A stretch of 64,000 bases of DNA from Alicycliphilus denitrificans K601 (GCF_000204645.1 NC_015422.1:1815001-1879000); one strand, 5' to 3'. Counted from the stretch's first letter, positions 51,286-60,388 are shown. Numbers and translations are program-made. Notes: generated by a model not told the origin, from the letters alone.

Positions 51286-51969
51286 ATGCGCATCCTGATC
51301 ATCGAAGACCAGTCGAAAGTCGCCCAGTCCGTCAAGCACGGGCTGGAGGCCGAGCGCTTCGACGTGACGGTGGCGGCCACCGGGGAGGACGGCTTCTTTC
51401 TCGTCTCGTCGCAGGTGTTCGACCTGCTCATCCTCGATCTCATGCTGCCCGGCCGCGACGGCCTGGAGATCCTGCGCACCTTGCGCAGCCGGGGGCTGGC
51501 CACGCCGGTGATCATCCTCTCGGCGCGGGACACGGTGGGGGACCGCATCCGCGGCCTTGACCTCGGTGCCGACGACTACCTCGTCAAGCCCTTCGCCTTC
51601 GAGGAGCTGCTGGCACGCATCCGGGCGCTGCTGCGGCGCGGGCGGGCCCAGGACGTGCTGCGCCTCAAAGTGGCGGACCTGGAGGTGGACCGGGTCACGC
51701 GCCGGGTGGCGCGCGGCGGGCAGGACGTGGAACTCACCGCGCACGAATACGAACTGCTCGACTATCTGCTGCTGCACCAGGGCCGCGTGGTGTCGCGCGA
51801 GATGCTCGCGCGCGACGTCTGGCGCGAAGTGGCGCGCGCCACGCCGCTCGACAATGTCATCGACGTGCACATCGCCCGGCTGCGGCGCAAGATCGACAAT
51901 GGTCACGGACATCCGCTGATCCACACGGTGCGCGGGGTCGGTTTCGTGCTTCAGGAGCAGGCGCCGTGA
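51286..51969 (+). CDS. OmpR-family response regulator
   Basis: 227 aa. Receiver domain with phospho-acceptor Asp51 (LLILDLMLPGRDG), Thr/Ser switch in IILSARD, Lys in DDYLVKPF, and a winged-helix output domain (LTAHEYELLDYLLLHQGRVVSREMLARDVW...NVIDVHIARLRRKID). Most like CusR/CopR metal regulators. It overlaps the kinase gene by 4 bp and heads a long operon of envelope genes. Confidence 0.92.
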   Translation: MRILIIEDQSKVAQSVKHGLEAERFDVTVAATGEDGFFLVSSQVFDLLILDLMLPGRDGLEILRTLRSRGLATPVIILSARDTVGDRIRGLDLGADDYLVKPFAFEELLARIRALLRRGRAQDVLRLKVADLEVDRVTRRVARGGQDVELTAHEYELLDYLLLHQGRVVSREMLARDVWREVARATPLDNVIDVHIARLRRKIDNGHGHPLIHTVRGVGFVLQEQAP

Positions 51970-53420
51970 TCATGGCTTGGCGTCGGCTGACCCTGCGCTC
52001 CCGGCTCACCGCCGCCTTCGCGCTGGTGTTCGGCGCCATGCTGCTGGCCTATGCGCTGGCCGTCTATCTCTTGATCCGCGACCGTTTCGCCGCCGAACTG
52101 GACCACCGCCTGGATCAGGAACTGGAGATCGCCGAACGCAGCATCGCGCGCGATGCGGACGGCCGCCTGGCCTGGCGCGATGTCCACGGGCCGGAAACCG
52201 GCGAGGGCCAGCGGCTGCGCAACGTGTCCTGGCTCGATGTCTGGCGCGCCGACGGCACGCTCGCCCTGCGCCGCCAGGACGCGGCGACCGACTCGGGGGA
52301 AACGCCCGTCCTGCCGCCCGACACGGCCTGGACGGGGCTGCGCTCGCTGGAACTTCCCGGCGAGGTGCACCTGCGACTGCTGCAGCGCCGCGTCTCCCTC
52401 GAAGGTGAAATGCTGCTGATGCGTGCCGCGCTGCGCGAGGACGACTTCGCGCGCGGCCTCGTGGTCGTCCTGTGGGTGATGGCCGGCGGTCTGCCACTCG
52501 CCCTGCTGGCGGCGGCTGCGGGCGGCTATTGGCTCGCGGGGCGGGGACTCGCGCCCATCCACCGCATGGCCGAGGAGGCCGAGGCCATCCACGCCGGCCG
52601 GCTGGATGCGCGGCTTCCCGTGGACAACCCGTTCGACGAGCCGGGGCGGCTTGCCGTGAGCTTCAATGCGCTGCTGGCCCGGCTGGAGGCGGCCTTCGGA
52701 GAGCTCGGGCGTTTCACCGCCGATGCCTCCCACGAGCTGCGCACGCCGCTGACGGTGATTCGCAGCGTGGGCGAGGTGGGTCTGCGCGAGCCGCACTCCG
52801 AAGCCGAGTACCGCAACATCATCGGCACCATGCTGGAAGAAGTGGACCGGCTCACCCTTCTGACCACCATGCTGCTCGAACTCACCCGGGCCGAAGGCCG
52901 GCGAACGGCGATAAAGCGCGAATCGATCGACCTGCGCGAGCTCATCCGGGATGCTGCCGGCTTCCTCGGCGTGCTGGCCGAGGAGGGGCGCGTATGCATC
53001 GATCTCGACCTGCCCGATAGCCCGGTTCCGGTTTCGGGCGACTGGACGATGCTGCGCCAGGCCGTCGTCAACCTGCTGGACAACGCCATCAAGCACAGCC
53101 CGCCGGACGCCGTGGTGGCCATCGCGTGCCGCACGCATGCCGACCTCGCCGAAATCACCGTGGCGGACCAGGGACCGGGCATTCCGGCGGAGCACCTGCC
53201 GCATCTCTTCGACCGGTTCTACCGGGTCGATGCCGCCCGCGGCCGGCAGGACGGAGACCGCCGCGGCGGTTTCGGACTGGGCTTGGCCATCGCGCGCTGG
53301 GCGGTGGAGGCCCACGGCGGGCGCATCGAGGCCGACAGCGCGCCGGGCAAGGGCAGCGTCTTCCGAATCGCATTGCCCCGCGAAAGAACCCTCTCACATC
53401 CAGAAGGAACCACACCATGA
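51966..53420 (+). CDS. Sensor histidine kinase
   Basis: 484 aa (GTG 51966, or ATG 51972). Two membrane helices (about 15-37 and 164-187) bracket a sensor region of 125 residues. HAMP follows, then HisKA with His256 in DASHELRTPLTVIRS and an HATPase domain with NLLDNAIKHSP, DQGPGIP and GGFGLGLAIA. It overlaps the NHL gene by 4 bp, which links sensing to the downstream envelope proteins. Confidence 0.92.
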   Translation: MIMAWRRLTLRSRLTAAFALVFGAMLLAYALAVYLLIRDRFAAELDHRLDQELEIAERSIARDADGRLAWRDVHGPETGEGQRLRNVSWLDVWRADGTLALRRQDAATDSGETPVLPPDTAWTGLRSLELPGEVHLRLLQRRVSLEGEMLLMRAALREDDFARGLVVVLWVMAGGLPLALLAAAAGGYWLAGRGLAPIHRMAEEAEAIHAGRLDARLPVDNPFDEPGRLAVSFNALLARLEAAFGELGRFTADASHELRTPLTVIRSVGEVGLREPHSEAEYRNIIGTMLEEVDRLTLLTTMLLELTRAEGRRTAIKRESIDLRELIRDAAGFLGVLAEEGRVCIDLDLPDSPVPVSGDWTMLRQAVVNLLDNAIKHSPPDAVVAIACRTHADLAEITVADQGPGIPAEHLPHLFDRFYRVDAARGRQDGDRRGGFGLGLAIARWAVEAHGGRIEADSAPGKGSVFRIALPRERTLSHPEGTTP

Positions 53421-54505
53421 AGTATCTCGTTGCGGCCATCGTGGCCGCGCTCACTGTCGGCGGCGTCGCGGCCGGCGCCGAGCCTGAAGCATCGGTTTTC
53501 CCCAAGACTCTGCCGTTTCCCGAGGTCCGGACCCTGGCTGGAGACGGCCAGCCGGGCGCGGCGGACGGCTCGCCGGGCCGTGTCAACCGGCCTCATGGCC
53601 TGTCATACGGCAATGACGGCAGCCTCTATTTCGCCGACCGCGGCAACCATCAGGTGCGGGTGCTGAGATCCGGCGGCACGGTGGCCACCGTGGCGGGAAC
53701 GGGCAAGGCCGGCTTTGCCGACGGCCCCGCCCACGCGGCCCGGTTCAACGAACCCATCGCCGTTGCGGTCGAGCGTAGCGGGGCCGTCTATGTCGCCGAC
53801 CGCAACAATCATCGCATCCGCAAGATCAGGCCGGACGGCACGGTCATCACGCTGGCGGGCGGCGATTCGGCCGGCTTCGTCGATGGCGACCTGAAATCGG
53901 CGCGCTTCAACCAGCCCTACGGTGTCGCCCTGGATGCCGCGCAGACCACGCTCTATGTTGCGGACTACCTCAACCACGCCATCCGCCGCATCGATCTCGT
54001 GCTGGACAAGGTGGACACGCTCGCCGGCAACGGCGCACCCGGCTTCGCCGACGGCCAGCGCGCCACGGCGCGTTTCAACCAGCCCTACAACGTGCGCATC
54101 GACGGTCAGGGGCGCCTGTGGGTGCCCGACCAGCTGAACCATGCCGTCCGCCGGGTGACGCCCGCGGGCGAGGTGACGACGGTTGCGGGCGCCGGCAAGG
54201 CAGGCTACGCCGATGGCCCGGCTGCCACGGTGCGGTTCGACAACCCGACCGGCGTCGCGCCACTGCCCAATGGCGCCGTCGTCGTGGCCGACCGCAACAA
54301 CAATCGCCTGCGCCTGGTCACTCCCGACGGCGCGGTCGCCACCCTGGCCGGTGCGGGCGAAGCCGGATTCGCCGATGGCACGGCCGCCTCCGCCCGCTTC
54401 AACCAGCCGCTGGACGTGGAGTTCGACGACAGCATGTCGCGCGTGCTGGTGTCCGAGGACAAGGGCCATCGCCTGCGCGTGCTGCCCAAGGATACCCGGC
54501 GCTGA
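53417..54505 (+). CDS. Periplasmic NHL-repeat beta-propeller protein
   Basis: 362 aa with a signal peptide (MKYLVAAIVAALTVGGVAAGA). Five to six NHL repeats recur with a period of about 55 residues, for example GRVNRPHGLSYGNDGSLYFADRGNHQVRVL and ARFNEPIAVAVERSGAVYVADRNNHRIRKI. Each is followed by T-V-A-G-x-G-x-x-G-F-A-D-G. The fold is a six-bladed propeller used for protein or ligand binding. It is translationally coupled to the kinase by an ATGA overlap. Confidence 0.85.
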   Translation: MKYLVAAIVAALTVGGVAAGAEPEASVFPKTLPFPEVRTLAGDGQPGAADGSPGRVNRPHGLSYGNDGSLYFADRGNHQVRVLRSGGTVATVAGTGKAGFADGPAHAARFNEPIAVAVERSGAVYVADRNNHRIRKIRPDGTVITLAGGDSAGFVDGDLKSARFNQPYGVALDAAQTTLYVADYLNHAIRRIDLVLDKVDTLAGNGAPGFADGQRATARFNQPYNVRIDGQGRLWVPDQLNHAVRRVTPAGEVTTVAGAGKAGYADGPAATVRFDNPTGVAPLPNGAVVVADRNNNRLRLVTPDGAVATLAGAGEAGFADGTAASARFNQPLDVEFDDSMSRVLVSEDKGHRLRVLPKDTRR

Positions 54506-54542
54506 TGATCTTCCCCATCCATCCAACTGAAAGGAAATATCC

Positions 54543-54809
54543 ATGAAAACCCGTCACGCTCTCATTGCACTCACCGTCCTCATTACCGTGCCTGCTGTCG
54601 CCCTGGCCGGCTGGTTCGGCGACGAACGCCCCCCCGCCAATGCCAAGCCCTTGTCGGAGATCATCAAGGGGGTCGAGGAGGCCGGTCACAAGACCATCGT
54701 CGAGCTCGAATTCGAGGACGGCGTCTACGAGATCGAAGCCCTCGACGCCCAGGGCAAGGAAGTGAAACTCAAGGTCGATCCGGTCTCGGGCAAGGTGAAC
54801 GTGAAATGA
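54543..54809 (+). CDS. Small PepSY-like periplasmic protein
   Basis: 88 aa with a signal peptide (MKTRHALIALTVLITVPAVALA). The mature part fits one PepSY domain (KPLSEIIKGVEEAGHKTIVELEFEDGVYEIEALDAQGKEVKLKVDPVSGKVNVK). PepSY proteins often accompany metal or redox two-component systems. It overlaps the ATPase gene by 4 bp. Confidence 0.85.
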   Translation: MKTRHALIALTVLITVPAVALAGWFGDERPPANAKPLSEIIKGVEEAGHKTIVELEFEDGVYEIEALDAQGKEVKLKVDPVSGKVNVK

Positions 54810-55522
54810 CCCAGGCGGCGCCCTTGCTGTCGGTGCGCGGGATGATCAAACGCTACGGCGAGGCCACCGTGCTCGACGGCGTGGACTTCGATCTTTCGCC
54901 CGGCGAGATTCTCGGCATCATCGGCCCCAACGGTGCCGGCAAGACGACGCTGATGGAATGCCTGGTGGGCCTGCTGTCCGCCGACGGCGGCGAAGTCCGT
55001 CTTCACGGCGAGCCGCTGCCGGCGGCGCGCAGGCGGGAGGCGATGTTCTACCTGCCCGACGGCATCGCGCCGTGGAGCGACCAGCCGGTCTGGCGCGCCA
55101 CCGGGCTCTTCCGCGAGCTGCACGGCCTGGGCGCGGAGCGGGAGGCGACGGTGGTCCGCCGGCTGGAGCTCAAGCCGGTGCTGGCCAAACGGGTCTCCGA
55201 ACTTTCCAAGGGCTATCGCCGCCGGCTGCTGCTGGTGCTGGCGTTGCTCACGCCCCAGCCCATCCTGATCCTCGACGAGCCCTTCGACGGTTTCGACCTG
55301 CGCCAGACCCTGCATGTCATGGACCTGCTGCGCGAAGTGGCGGCCGAGCGCGCGCTGATCCTGTCCATCCATCAACTGAAGGACGCCGAGCGCATCTGCG
55401 ACCGCCTGCTGCTGCTCGACGCCGGCCGCCGTCTGGGCCTGGGCACCCTCGCGGACCTGGCGGCCCAGGCGGGCGCGGCCCACGCCGATCTGGAGGAGGT
55501 GTTTCTTGGACTCACGCACTGA
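54806..55522 (+). CDS. ABC transporter ATPase (CcmA/NosF-like)
   Basis: 238 aa. Walker A GPNGAGKTT near residue 39, signature LSKGYRRRL (a variant of LSGGQ), Walker B ILILDEPFDGFD and switch His in LSIHQL. It works with the permease encoded next, whose TTG start lies within its last codons. The closest type is the CcmA/NosF group acting with ABC-2 permeases. Confidence 0.88.
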   Translation: MTQAAPLLSVRGMIKRYGEATVLDGVDFDLSPGEILGIIGPNGAGKTTLMECLVGLLSADGGEVRLHGEPLPAARRREAMFYLPDGIAPWSDQPVWRATGLFRELHGLGAEREATVVRRLELKPVLAKRVSELSKGYRRRLLLVLALLTPQPILILDEPFDGFDLRQTLHVMDLLREVAAERALILSIHQLKDAERICDRLLLLDAGRRLGLGTLADLAAQAGAAHADLEEVFLGLTH

Positions 55523-56975
55523 CCAGTCCGCAGGGCGCAGGACGCCGCGAAGCGGCGGTCCCGAGCGAAGCGAGGGATGCGGCGTAGCCGCACAAAAGTC
55601 GGCGCCGGCGGGACGGCAATTCGGACGCCTGGCGGCCGTCTTCGCCCACGAACTGCGCCGCCTGTTCGCCGGCCGCGCCTGGTGGGCCATGCTGTTCCTG
55701 CTGGCACCGCTCGCCGGCTACGGCTTTGTCGAGGCGGTGCGCCTGTTCGGCGAGGCGAGCCGCACGGCGATGCAATTCCCGGAAATGGCCCGCGGCATGA
55801 CGCCGCTGGACGGCATCCTGGTGCCGACGCTGGGCGCCTTCTATCTGGGCACCACGCTGCTGTTTCCCTTCGTCGCCATCCGCGCCCTGGGCCAGGACAA
55901 GGAGAGCGGCGCGTTGAAGCTCGCCCTGCAATGGCCGCTCTCGCCGGCCGCGCTGGTGGCGGTCAAGCTCGCCGCGGTGTGCGCGGCCTGGAGCCTGAGC
56001 CTCGCCGTGCCCCTCTCGGCGCTCGTCTTCTGGCAGGTCGCGGGTGGCCATCTCGCGCCGGCCGAGACCGCCAATCTCTTCCTCGGTCATGCGCTCTATG
56101 CGCTGGCGGTGGCGGGCATCGCCTTCTTCGCGGCGGCGCTCGCCGAGTCGGCGGCCACCGCCGCCATCGTCACACTCGCCTTCACGCTGGGCTTCTGGGT
56201 GCTCGATTTCGCCGCCGCCACCGGCCCGGAATGGCTCAAGACCCTGGGCGAGATTTCGCCGACCCAGGCCCTCAAGCAGTTCGAGCGCGGCCTGCTGCCG
56301 GCGGCCCATGGTCTGAGCCTGGCGGGGCTCGGGCTGGGGCTCGCGGCACTGGCCGCCCTCATCCTGCCGCCGGGGCTTTCTCGAAGCGCCCGCTTCAAGC
56401 GCGGCGCGGCGGGCGCCGCCGTGCTGGTCCTGCTGCTGGCGGCGACATCCATGCTGAACTTGTCGCTCGATGTCAGCGAGGACCGGCGCAACAGCTTCAA
56501 CCCCGCCGACGAGGCGGCGCTCGCCCGCATGGACCGGGGACTCGCCATCTCGCTCTACCTCGCGCCCGAGGACAGCCGGGCGCAGGAGTACCAGCGCAAC
56601 GTGCTGGCGAAGCTCAAGCGCCTGGTGCCCGGTCTCACGGTGCGCTGGATGGAGACCGGCAAGGCGGGGGTCTTCGGCGCCGCCGGGGACGAAGGCTACG
56701 GCCGCATCATCTACGAATATGCAGGGCGCAATGCCACGAGCCGCTCCAACAGCCCGCGCGAAATCCTGCCGCTGCTGCATGAACTGGCCGGCGTGCAGGT
56801 GACGCCCGTCGAGACACCGCCGTATCCGGGGCATCCGCTGGTGGCCGATGCGCGGCCGGCGGAACTGTGGTTCTACGCCCTGCTGCCCGCCCTGATCCTG
56901 CTCACGTTCTGGCGCCACGCGCGGGCGCGGCGTCTGCCGATCCATCTTCGTTCGATCCAAGGAGAATCCTCATGA
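55506..56975 (+). CDS. ABC-2 permease with GldG-like extracytoplasmic domain
   Basis: 489 aa from a TTG at 55506 following GGAGGAGG. Six membrane helices in residues 50-300, then a seventh, a periplasmic domain (about 320-460) with NLSLDVSEDRRNSFNPADEAALARMDRGLAISLYLAPEDSRAQEYQRNVLAKLKRL that recalls GldG/ABC-aux modules, and a final helix. Residues 12-29 are encoded by a 52-bp triple-hairpin element and look foreign. Probably exports or remodels an envelope component. Substrate unknown. Confidence 0.78.
   Translation: MDSRTDQSAGRRTPRSGGPERSEGCGVAAQKSAPAGRQFGRLAAVFAHELRRLFAGRAWWAMLFLLAPLAGYGFVEAVRLFGEASRTAMQFPEMARGMTPLDGILVPTLGAFYLGTTLLFPFVAIRALGQDKESGALKLALQWPLSPAALVAVKLAAVCAAWSLSLAVPLSALVFWQVAGGHLAPAETANLFLGHALYALAVAGIAFFAAALAESAATAAIVTLAFTLGFWVLDFAAATGPEWLKTLGEISPTQALKQFERGLLPAAHGLSLAGLGLGLAALAALILPPGLSRSARFKRGAAGAAVLVLLLAATSMLNLSLDVSEDRRNSFNPADEAALARMDRGLAISLYLAPEDSRAQEYQRNVLAKLKRLVPGLTVRWMETGKAGVFGAAGDEGYGRIIYEYAGRNATSRSNSPREILPLLHELAGVQVTPVETPPYPGHPLVADARPAELWFYALLPALILLTFWRHARARRLPIHLRSIQGESS
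55541..55592. repeat. Triple-hairpin palindromic element inside the permease start
   Basis: Three stems adjoin: CGCCGC-gaa-GCGGCG (55543-55557), TCCCGAGC-gaa-GCGAGGGA (55559-55577, with a tandem G-A mismatch) and TGCGGC-gta-GCCGCA (55578-55592). All loops are GNA triloops. It adds codons 12-29 in frame to the permease. Confidence 0.65.
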
Positions 56976-57679
56976 AATCGCGTTTCCTCGCTTCCCTGCT
57001 GTTTGCCGCCCTGGCGGTTCCGGCCCTCGCCGCGCCGACGGTGCAAGGCTTCGACAACGAGACGGTCGGCGCCGAGCCCAAGTCCTTCGCCGCCGCCGTG
57101 GGCAACTGGGTGATCGTCGAAGACGCCGGCAACAAAGGCCTGTCGGTCAACGGCACCAAGTGGGCACGCGGCCAGACCTCGGCGGGGCTGGCCGACAAGG
57201 CGCGGGCGCTTTACGGCGAGCGCTACGCCGAGTTCCTCGACAACGTCCAGTCCTACGCCTACTTCCCCATCGCGGTGATGAACGAGGTGGCGGATTTCCG
57301 CGAAGGCACGATCACGGTGCGCTTCAAGGGCGTGGACGGGCGCATCGACCAAGCCGCCGGCATTCTCTTCAACGTCCAGCCCAACGGCGACTATCTGACG
57401 CTGCGCGCCAACCCGCTCGAAGACAACCTGGTGCTGTGGCAGTACGTGAAGGGCAAGCGCTCGTCGGTGAAATGGATACGCAACACGCCGACGCCCAGCG
57501 GCCAGTGGCACGAGCTGAAGCTGACGGTCAAAGGCAAGCAAGTCGAAGGCTGGATGAATGGGAAGCTCTTGCTCACCCATGAACTGCCCAAGCCGGTCTC
57601 GGGCCGCGTCGGCCTGTGGTCCAAGGCCGACAGCGTGGTGTATTTCGACGATTACCGCGTCGAGCCGACGAGCCGGTAG
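56972..57679 (+). CDS. Secreted concanavalin-like (DUF1080-type) protein 1
   Basis: 235 aa with a signal peptide (MKSRFLASLLFAALAVPALA). The mature protein is a beta-sandwich of LamG/DUF1080 type: FREGTITVRFKGVDGRIDQAAGILFNVQPNGDYLTLRANPLEDNLVLWQYVKGKRSSVKWI and KPVSGRVGLWSKADSVVYFDDYRV. It overlaps the permease stop by 4 bp. A carbohydrate- or surface-binding role is inferred from the fold. The next gene is its paralogue. Confidence 0.78.
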   Translation: MKSRFLASLLFAALAVPALAAPTVQGFDNETVGAEPKSFAAAVGNWVIVEDAGNKGLSVNGTKWARGQTSAGLADKARALYGERYAEFLDNVQSYAYFPIAVMNEVADFREGTITVRFKGVDGRIDQAAGILFNVQPNGDYLTLRANPLEDNLVLWQYVKGKRSSVKWIRNTPTPSGQWHELKLTVKGKQVEGWMNGKLLLTHELPKPVSGRVGLWSKADSVVYFDDYRVEPTSR

Positions 57680-57691
57680 GAGACCGCCGCC

Positions 57692-58531
57692 ATGACCCGC
57701 ACGCGACGCAATCTGCTGCTCGTCACCGGCTTCCTGCTGCTGGCCGCCGCCGGTACTTGGGCGGCTTTCCGCTTCCTGATCGGCGAGGCGCCGCCCGCGC
57801 AGCCGGAGTACCTGCCACAAACCGGTGCCGCGCCCGCGCCGGCCGTCCCCAGGCCGACAGGGCCGGTGAGGCAGGCCGACGGCACGCTGCGCTTCGACTT
57901 CGAGGCCGAGACCGTTGGCGCGGAACCGAAGAGCATCGTCCCTGCGGTGGGGCAGTGGCTCACGGGCGTCGATGGCGAACGGCGCGTGCTGGTGGTGGAC
58001 GGCCGCGGCTGGGCGCGCGGCCAGGCGGCTGCGGGGCTCGCCGACAAGGCGCGCGCGCTGTACGGCGAGCGCTACGCCGAGTTCCTCGACAACGTCCAGG
58101 CCTACGCCTACTTTCCGCTGGCCGTGGCCCAGGGCATCGAGGACTTCCGGAGCGGCGAGATCGAACTCGCCTTCAAGTGCGTGGCCGGGCGCATCGATCA
58201 GGCCGCCGGCATCGTCTTCGACCTCAAGCCCAACGGCGACTACCTGGTGCTGCGCGCCAACTGCCTCGAAGACAACCTCGTGCTGTTCAAGTACGAGCAG
58301 GGAAAGCGCTCCTCGGTGCAATGGGTGCGCAACACGCCGACGCCGACCGGGCCGTGGCACTCGCTGAAGCTGGTGGCCGCGGATCGCCGGGTCGAGGGCT
58401 GGCTCAACGGGCAGCGCCAGCTGGAACACGAGTTGCCGGCACCATTTTCCGGCCGTGTCGGCGTGTGGTCCAAAGCCGACAGCGTGATGTATTTCGACCG
58501 CTATCTCGTGCGCGAGGCCGGTCGCAGGTAG
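57692..58531 (+). CDS. Membrane-anchored concanavalin-like protein 2 (paralogue)
   Basis: 279 aa. An N-terminal membrane anchor (residues 8-30) and a Pro/Ala linker replace the cleaved signal of the preceding protein. The sandwich domain is closely similar, including ADKARALYGERYAEFLDN and GRIDQAAGI in both. The pair evidently arose by tandem duplication with a change of anchoring. It is 12 bp downstream, the last gene of the operon that begins with the response regulator. Confidence 0.78.
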   Translation: MTRTRRNLLLVTGFLLLAAAGTWAAFRFLIGEAPPAQPEYLPQTGAAPAPAVPRPTGPVRQADGTLRFDFEAETVGAEPKSIVPAVGQWLTGVDGERRVLVVDGRGWARGQAAAGLADKARALYGERYAEFLDNVQAYAYFPLAVAQGIEDFRSGEIELAFKCVAGRIDQAAGIVFDLKPNGDYLVLRANCLEDNLVLFKYEQGKRSSVQWVRNTPTPTGPWHSLKLVAADRRVEGWLNGQRQLEHELPAPFSGRVGVWSKADSVMYFDRYLVREAGRR

Positions 58532-58561
58532 ACGGCCGTCGCTGCGGTCCCTCGCGCCAAG

Positions 58562-58990
58562 TGAATTGCCCACGGCCACAAGCCGCCAGCGCGGTGCAGG
58601 TAGAAACTCGGCTTGTACGACCTGCCTGGCCAACGCACCTTCCACGCTGGCCACCAGCGGCCGAGCCACCGTTTGCTCCTCGTGTGGCGCGCAGGCGCCG
58701 GGAAGATGAGACAGATCCCGACGAAGCAGTCCTGCGTCCACGCGAGCGCCACGATGCCCATGAAATACTGCCCCACCGTTTCCAGGGTCAGCGAGTAGTG
58801 CAGGCGATAGATGAAGGGCATGAGATTCACCCCCTGGGCCAGGGCACCCCACTTGCGGCCGCCCAGCACCTCGCCGGTGTAGGGATCCTACGAACACCTG
58901 GGCGTCCGCTGTCGGCGCCCCCGCTTCGACCCGGGTGCTGCTGTTCATCCTGGGGTTTACGGCCTCCCGCTGATGTCGCCGGTTCATCGA
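58562..58990 (-). pseudogene. PepSY-associated TM-helix protein remnant
   Basis: Leftward, the frame DPYTGEVLGGRKWGALAQGVNLMPFIYRLHYSL, then YFMGIVALAWTQDCFVGICL and PGRSYKPSFYLHRAGGLWPWA, is the middle of a PepSY-TM (PiuB-like) protein. The preceding DAQVFV lies in another frame because of one extra G near 58890, and an in-frame TAG precedes the DPYTGEV segment. Neither the N-terminus nor the C-terminal helices remain. It marks the right end of the cargo block. Confidence 0.7.
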
Positions 58991-59195
58991 GCGAATCGAA
59001 TGGGTGCGGCCGCACTTGCCGGACCAGGCGGCGTCTTCAACGGCTAACCCGAGGGCCATCGCCACCGGCGAAATGACGGGGTCGAACCCATCCTGACTTC
59101 CCTCGGAAACGGGGCGCCGCGCGTTTCGGATTTCCGGCATCCCGCGCAGCACAGTTCTGCAATGGTGAAGGCATCTCGTCGCCATGGGGTGCCAC

Positions 59196-59744
59196 ATGCC
59201 GCCGTCTCTGCCTCGTTTCCTCTGCATTTTCGCCGTGCTCAGCGGCCTGCTGTCCGGTTGCACCACGACACCGGCCACCCCTGACCATATAGAAGCGCCG
59301 CCCGACGAGCCAGCTTCGGGGCAGCGACTGGTGCCCGTGGCCCGCTACGGCCGCTACACCCTGGTCGAGCTGGTGCCGGAGCCCGCGCAGCGTGATCTCT
59401 TGCAGCAGGCGGTGGAGGTCTCGATTCCGCCCATGCTCGATGCCAGCGTGGGCGACGCCATGCGCCATGTGCTCCTGCGCTCGGGCTACCGGCTCTGCGA
59501 CGCGGCCGAGGCCGCCACGCTGTACGCGCTGCCGCTGCCCGCCGCACACCTGCGCCTGGGTCCGCTGATGCTGCGCGATGCCTTGCTGACCCTTGCCGGC
59601 CCCGCCTGGGAGCTGTCCGTCGATGACTTGACCCGCCAGGTCTGCTTCAGCCGGCACGGTGCTTCCACCTTCCTTTCCGCCAACCCGCCCGGCACCGCCA
59701 CGCCCGTGCCGGACGCCGACCGGCCCGAGGAGATGCAGCCATGA
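59196..59744 (+). CDS. pilL: PFGI-1-type ICE pilus protein PilL
   Basis: 182 aa from the ATG at 59196, which gives a lipoprotein signal with LLSGC and lipidated Cys22; an ATG at 59184 adds four residues. The conserved part (LVPVARYGRYTLVELVPEPAQRDLLQQAVEVSIPPMLDASVGDAMRHVLLRSGYRLC) is typical of TIGR03748-like PilL proteins of ICEs. It starts the conjugation half of the core. Overlap of 4 bp with the next gene. Confidence 0.82.
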   Translation: MPPSLPRFLCIFAVLSGLLSGCTTTPATPDHIEAPPDEPASGQRLVPVARYGRYTLVELVPEPAQRDLLQQAVEVSIPPMLDASVGDAMRHVLLRSGYRLCDAAEAATLYALPLPAAHLRLGPLMLRDALLTLAGPAWELSVDDLTRQVCFSRHGASTFLSANPPGTATPVPDADRPEEMQP

Positions 59745-60388
59745 CCTTTCCCCAAGCGCCATCCGAGCGCAATTCCCGCACGCGCTGGCTCAAGATCGCC
59801 GCGGCCTTCTGGCTGCTGCTCATCAGTGCCGTGGCACTCATCAACAGCGTCGGCCTGTCTCGGCTCGCCGAACAGACCCAGAGCAGCGCACAGGATGCGC
59901 AGGTCAAGGCGCTGGGCCTGCGCGTGGCCGATCTCGAACGACAGGCCGATGCGGACAAGCGCCGGCCGGCGCCGATCGGCCAGGCCGAATTCGCCACCGC
60001 GCGGCAGGCGCTGGACGAACGGATGACGCGCCTCGAAGAGGCCGACGAGACGAGGGCCTTGGCCGTCGACCTGCAGACGCTGCAGGCGCGCGTGAACGGA
60101 ATCGAAACCCGCCTGGAGAAGACCCGACAGGTGGCATCCGCCGCTCGCCCGCGCGTTCTGGTTTCGACGAAACCCAAGGTGCCGGAGCCGCCTTTCCGGG
60201 TGCTCGGCGTGGAGCTGCGTGGAGGCGAGCGCTTTCTGTCGATCACCTCCATCGCCGCGGCCTCGCTCGCGGGCGCCCGGCTGCTGCGCGAGGGCGATGC
60301 CGAGGGCGACTGGCAACTGCAATCCATCGAGGCGCAGGCGGGCGTGTTCCAGGTGAACGGCCAGACGCAGCGCATCGCGGTGCCGTAG
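59741..60388 (+). CDS. ICE inner-membrane coiled-coil protein
   Basis: 215 aa. One membrane helix (about 19-38) follows a short cytoplasmic tail. Residues 45-125 are a Gln/Ala/Glu-rich coiled coil, and a compact beta domain (PFRVLGVELRGGERFLSITSIAAASLAGARLLREGDAEGDWQLQSIEAQAGVFQVNGQTQRIAVP) ends the protein. The end domain recalls PilP/GspC-like modules. It lies between pilL and the TIGR03759 gene. Function unknown. Confidence 0.72.
   Translation: MTFPQAPSERNSRTRWLKIAAAFWLLLISAVALINSVGLSRLAEQTQSSAQDAQVKALGLRVADLERQADADKRRPAPIGQAEFATARQALDERMTRLEEADETRALAVDLQTLQARVNGIETRLEKTRQVASAARPRVLVSTKPKVPEPPFRVLGVELRGGERFLSITSIAAASLAGARLLREGDAEGDWQLQSIEAQAGVFQVNGQTQRIAVP

Noticed and set aside
56873..59278. 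801-aa leftward open frame across the lectin-fold genes
   Set aside because: Antisense to two secreted proteins with signal peptides; no domain. Only its short part near 58.9 kb belongs to the PepSY-TM remnant.
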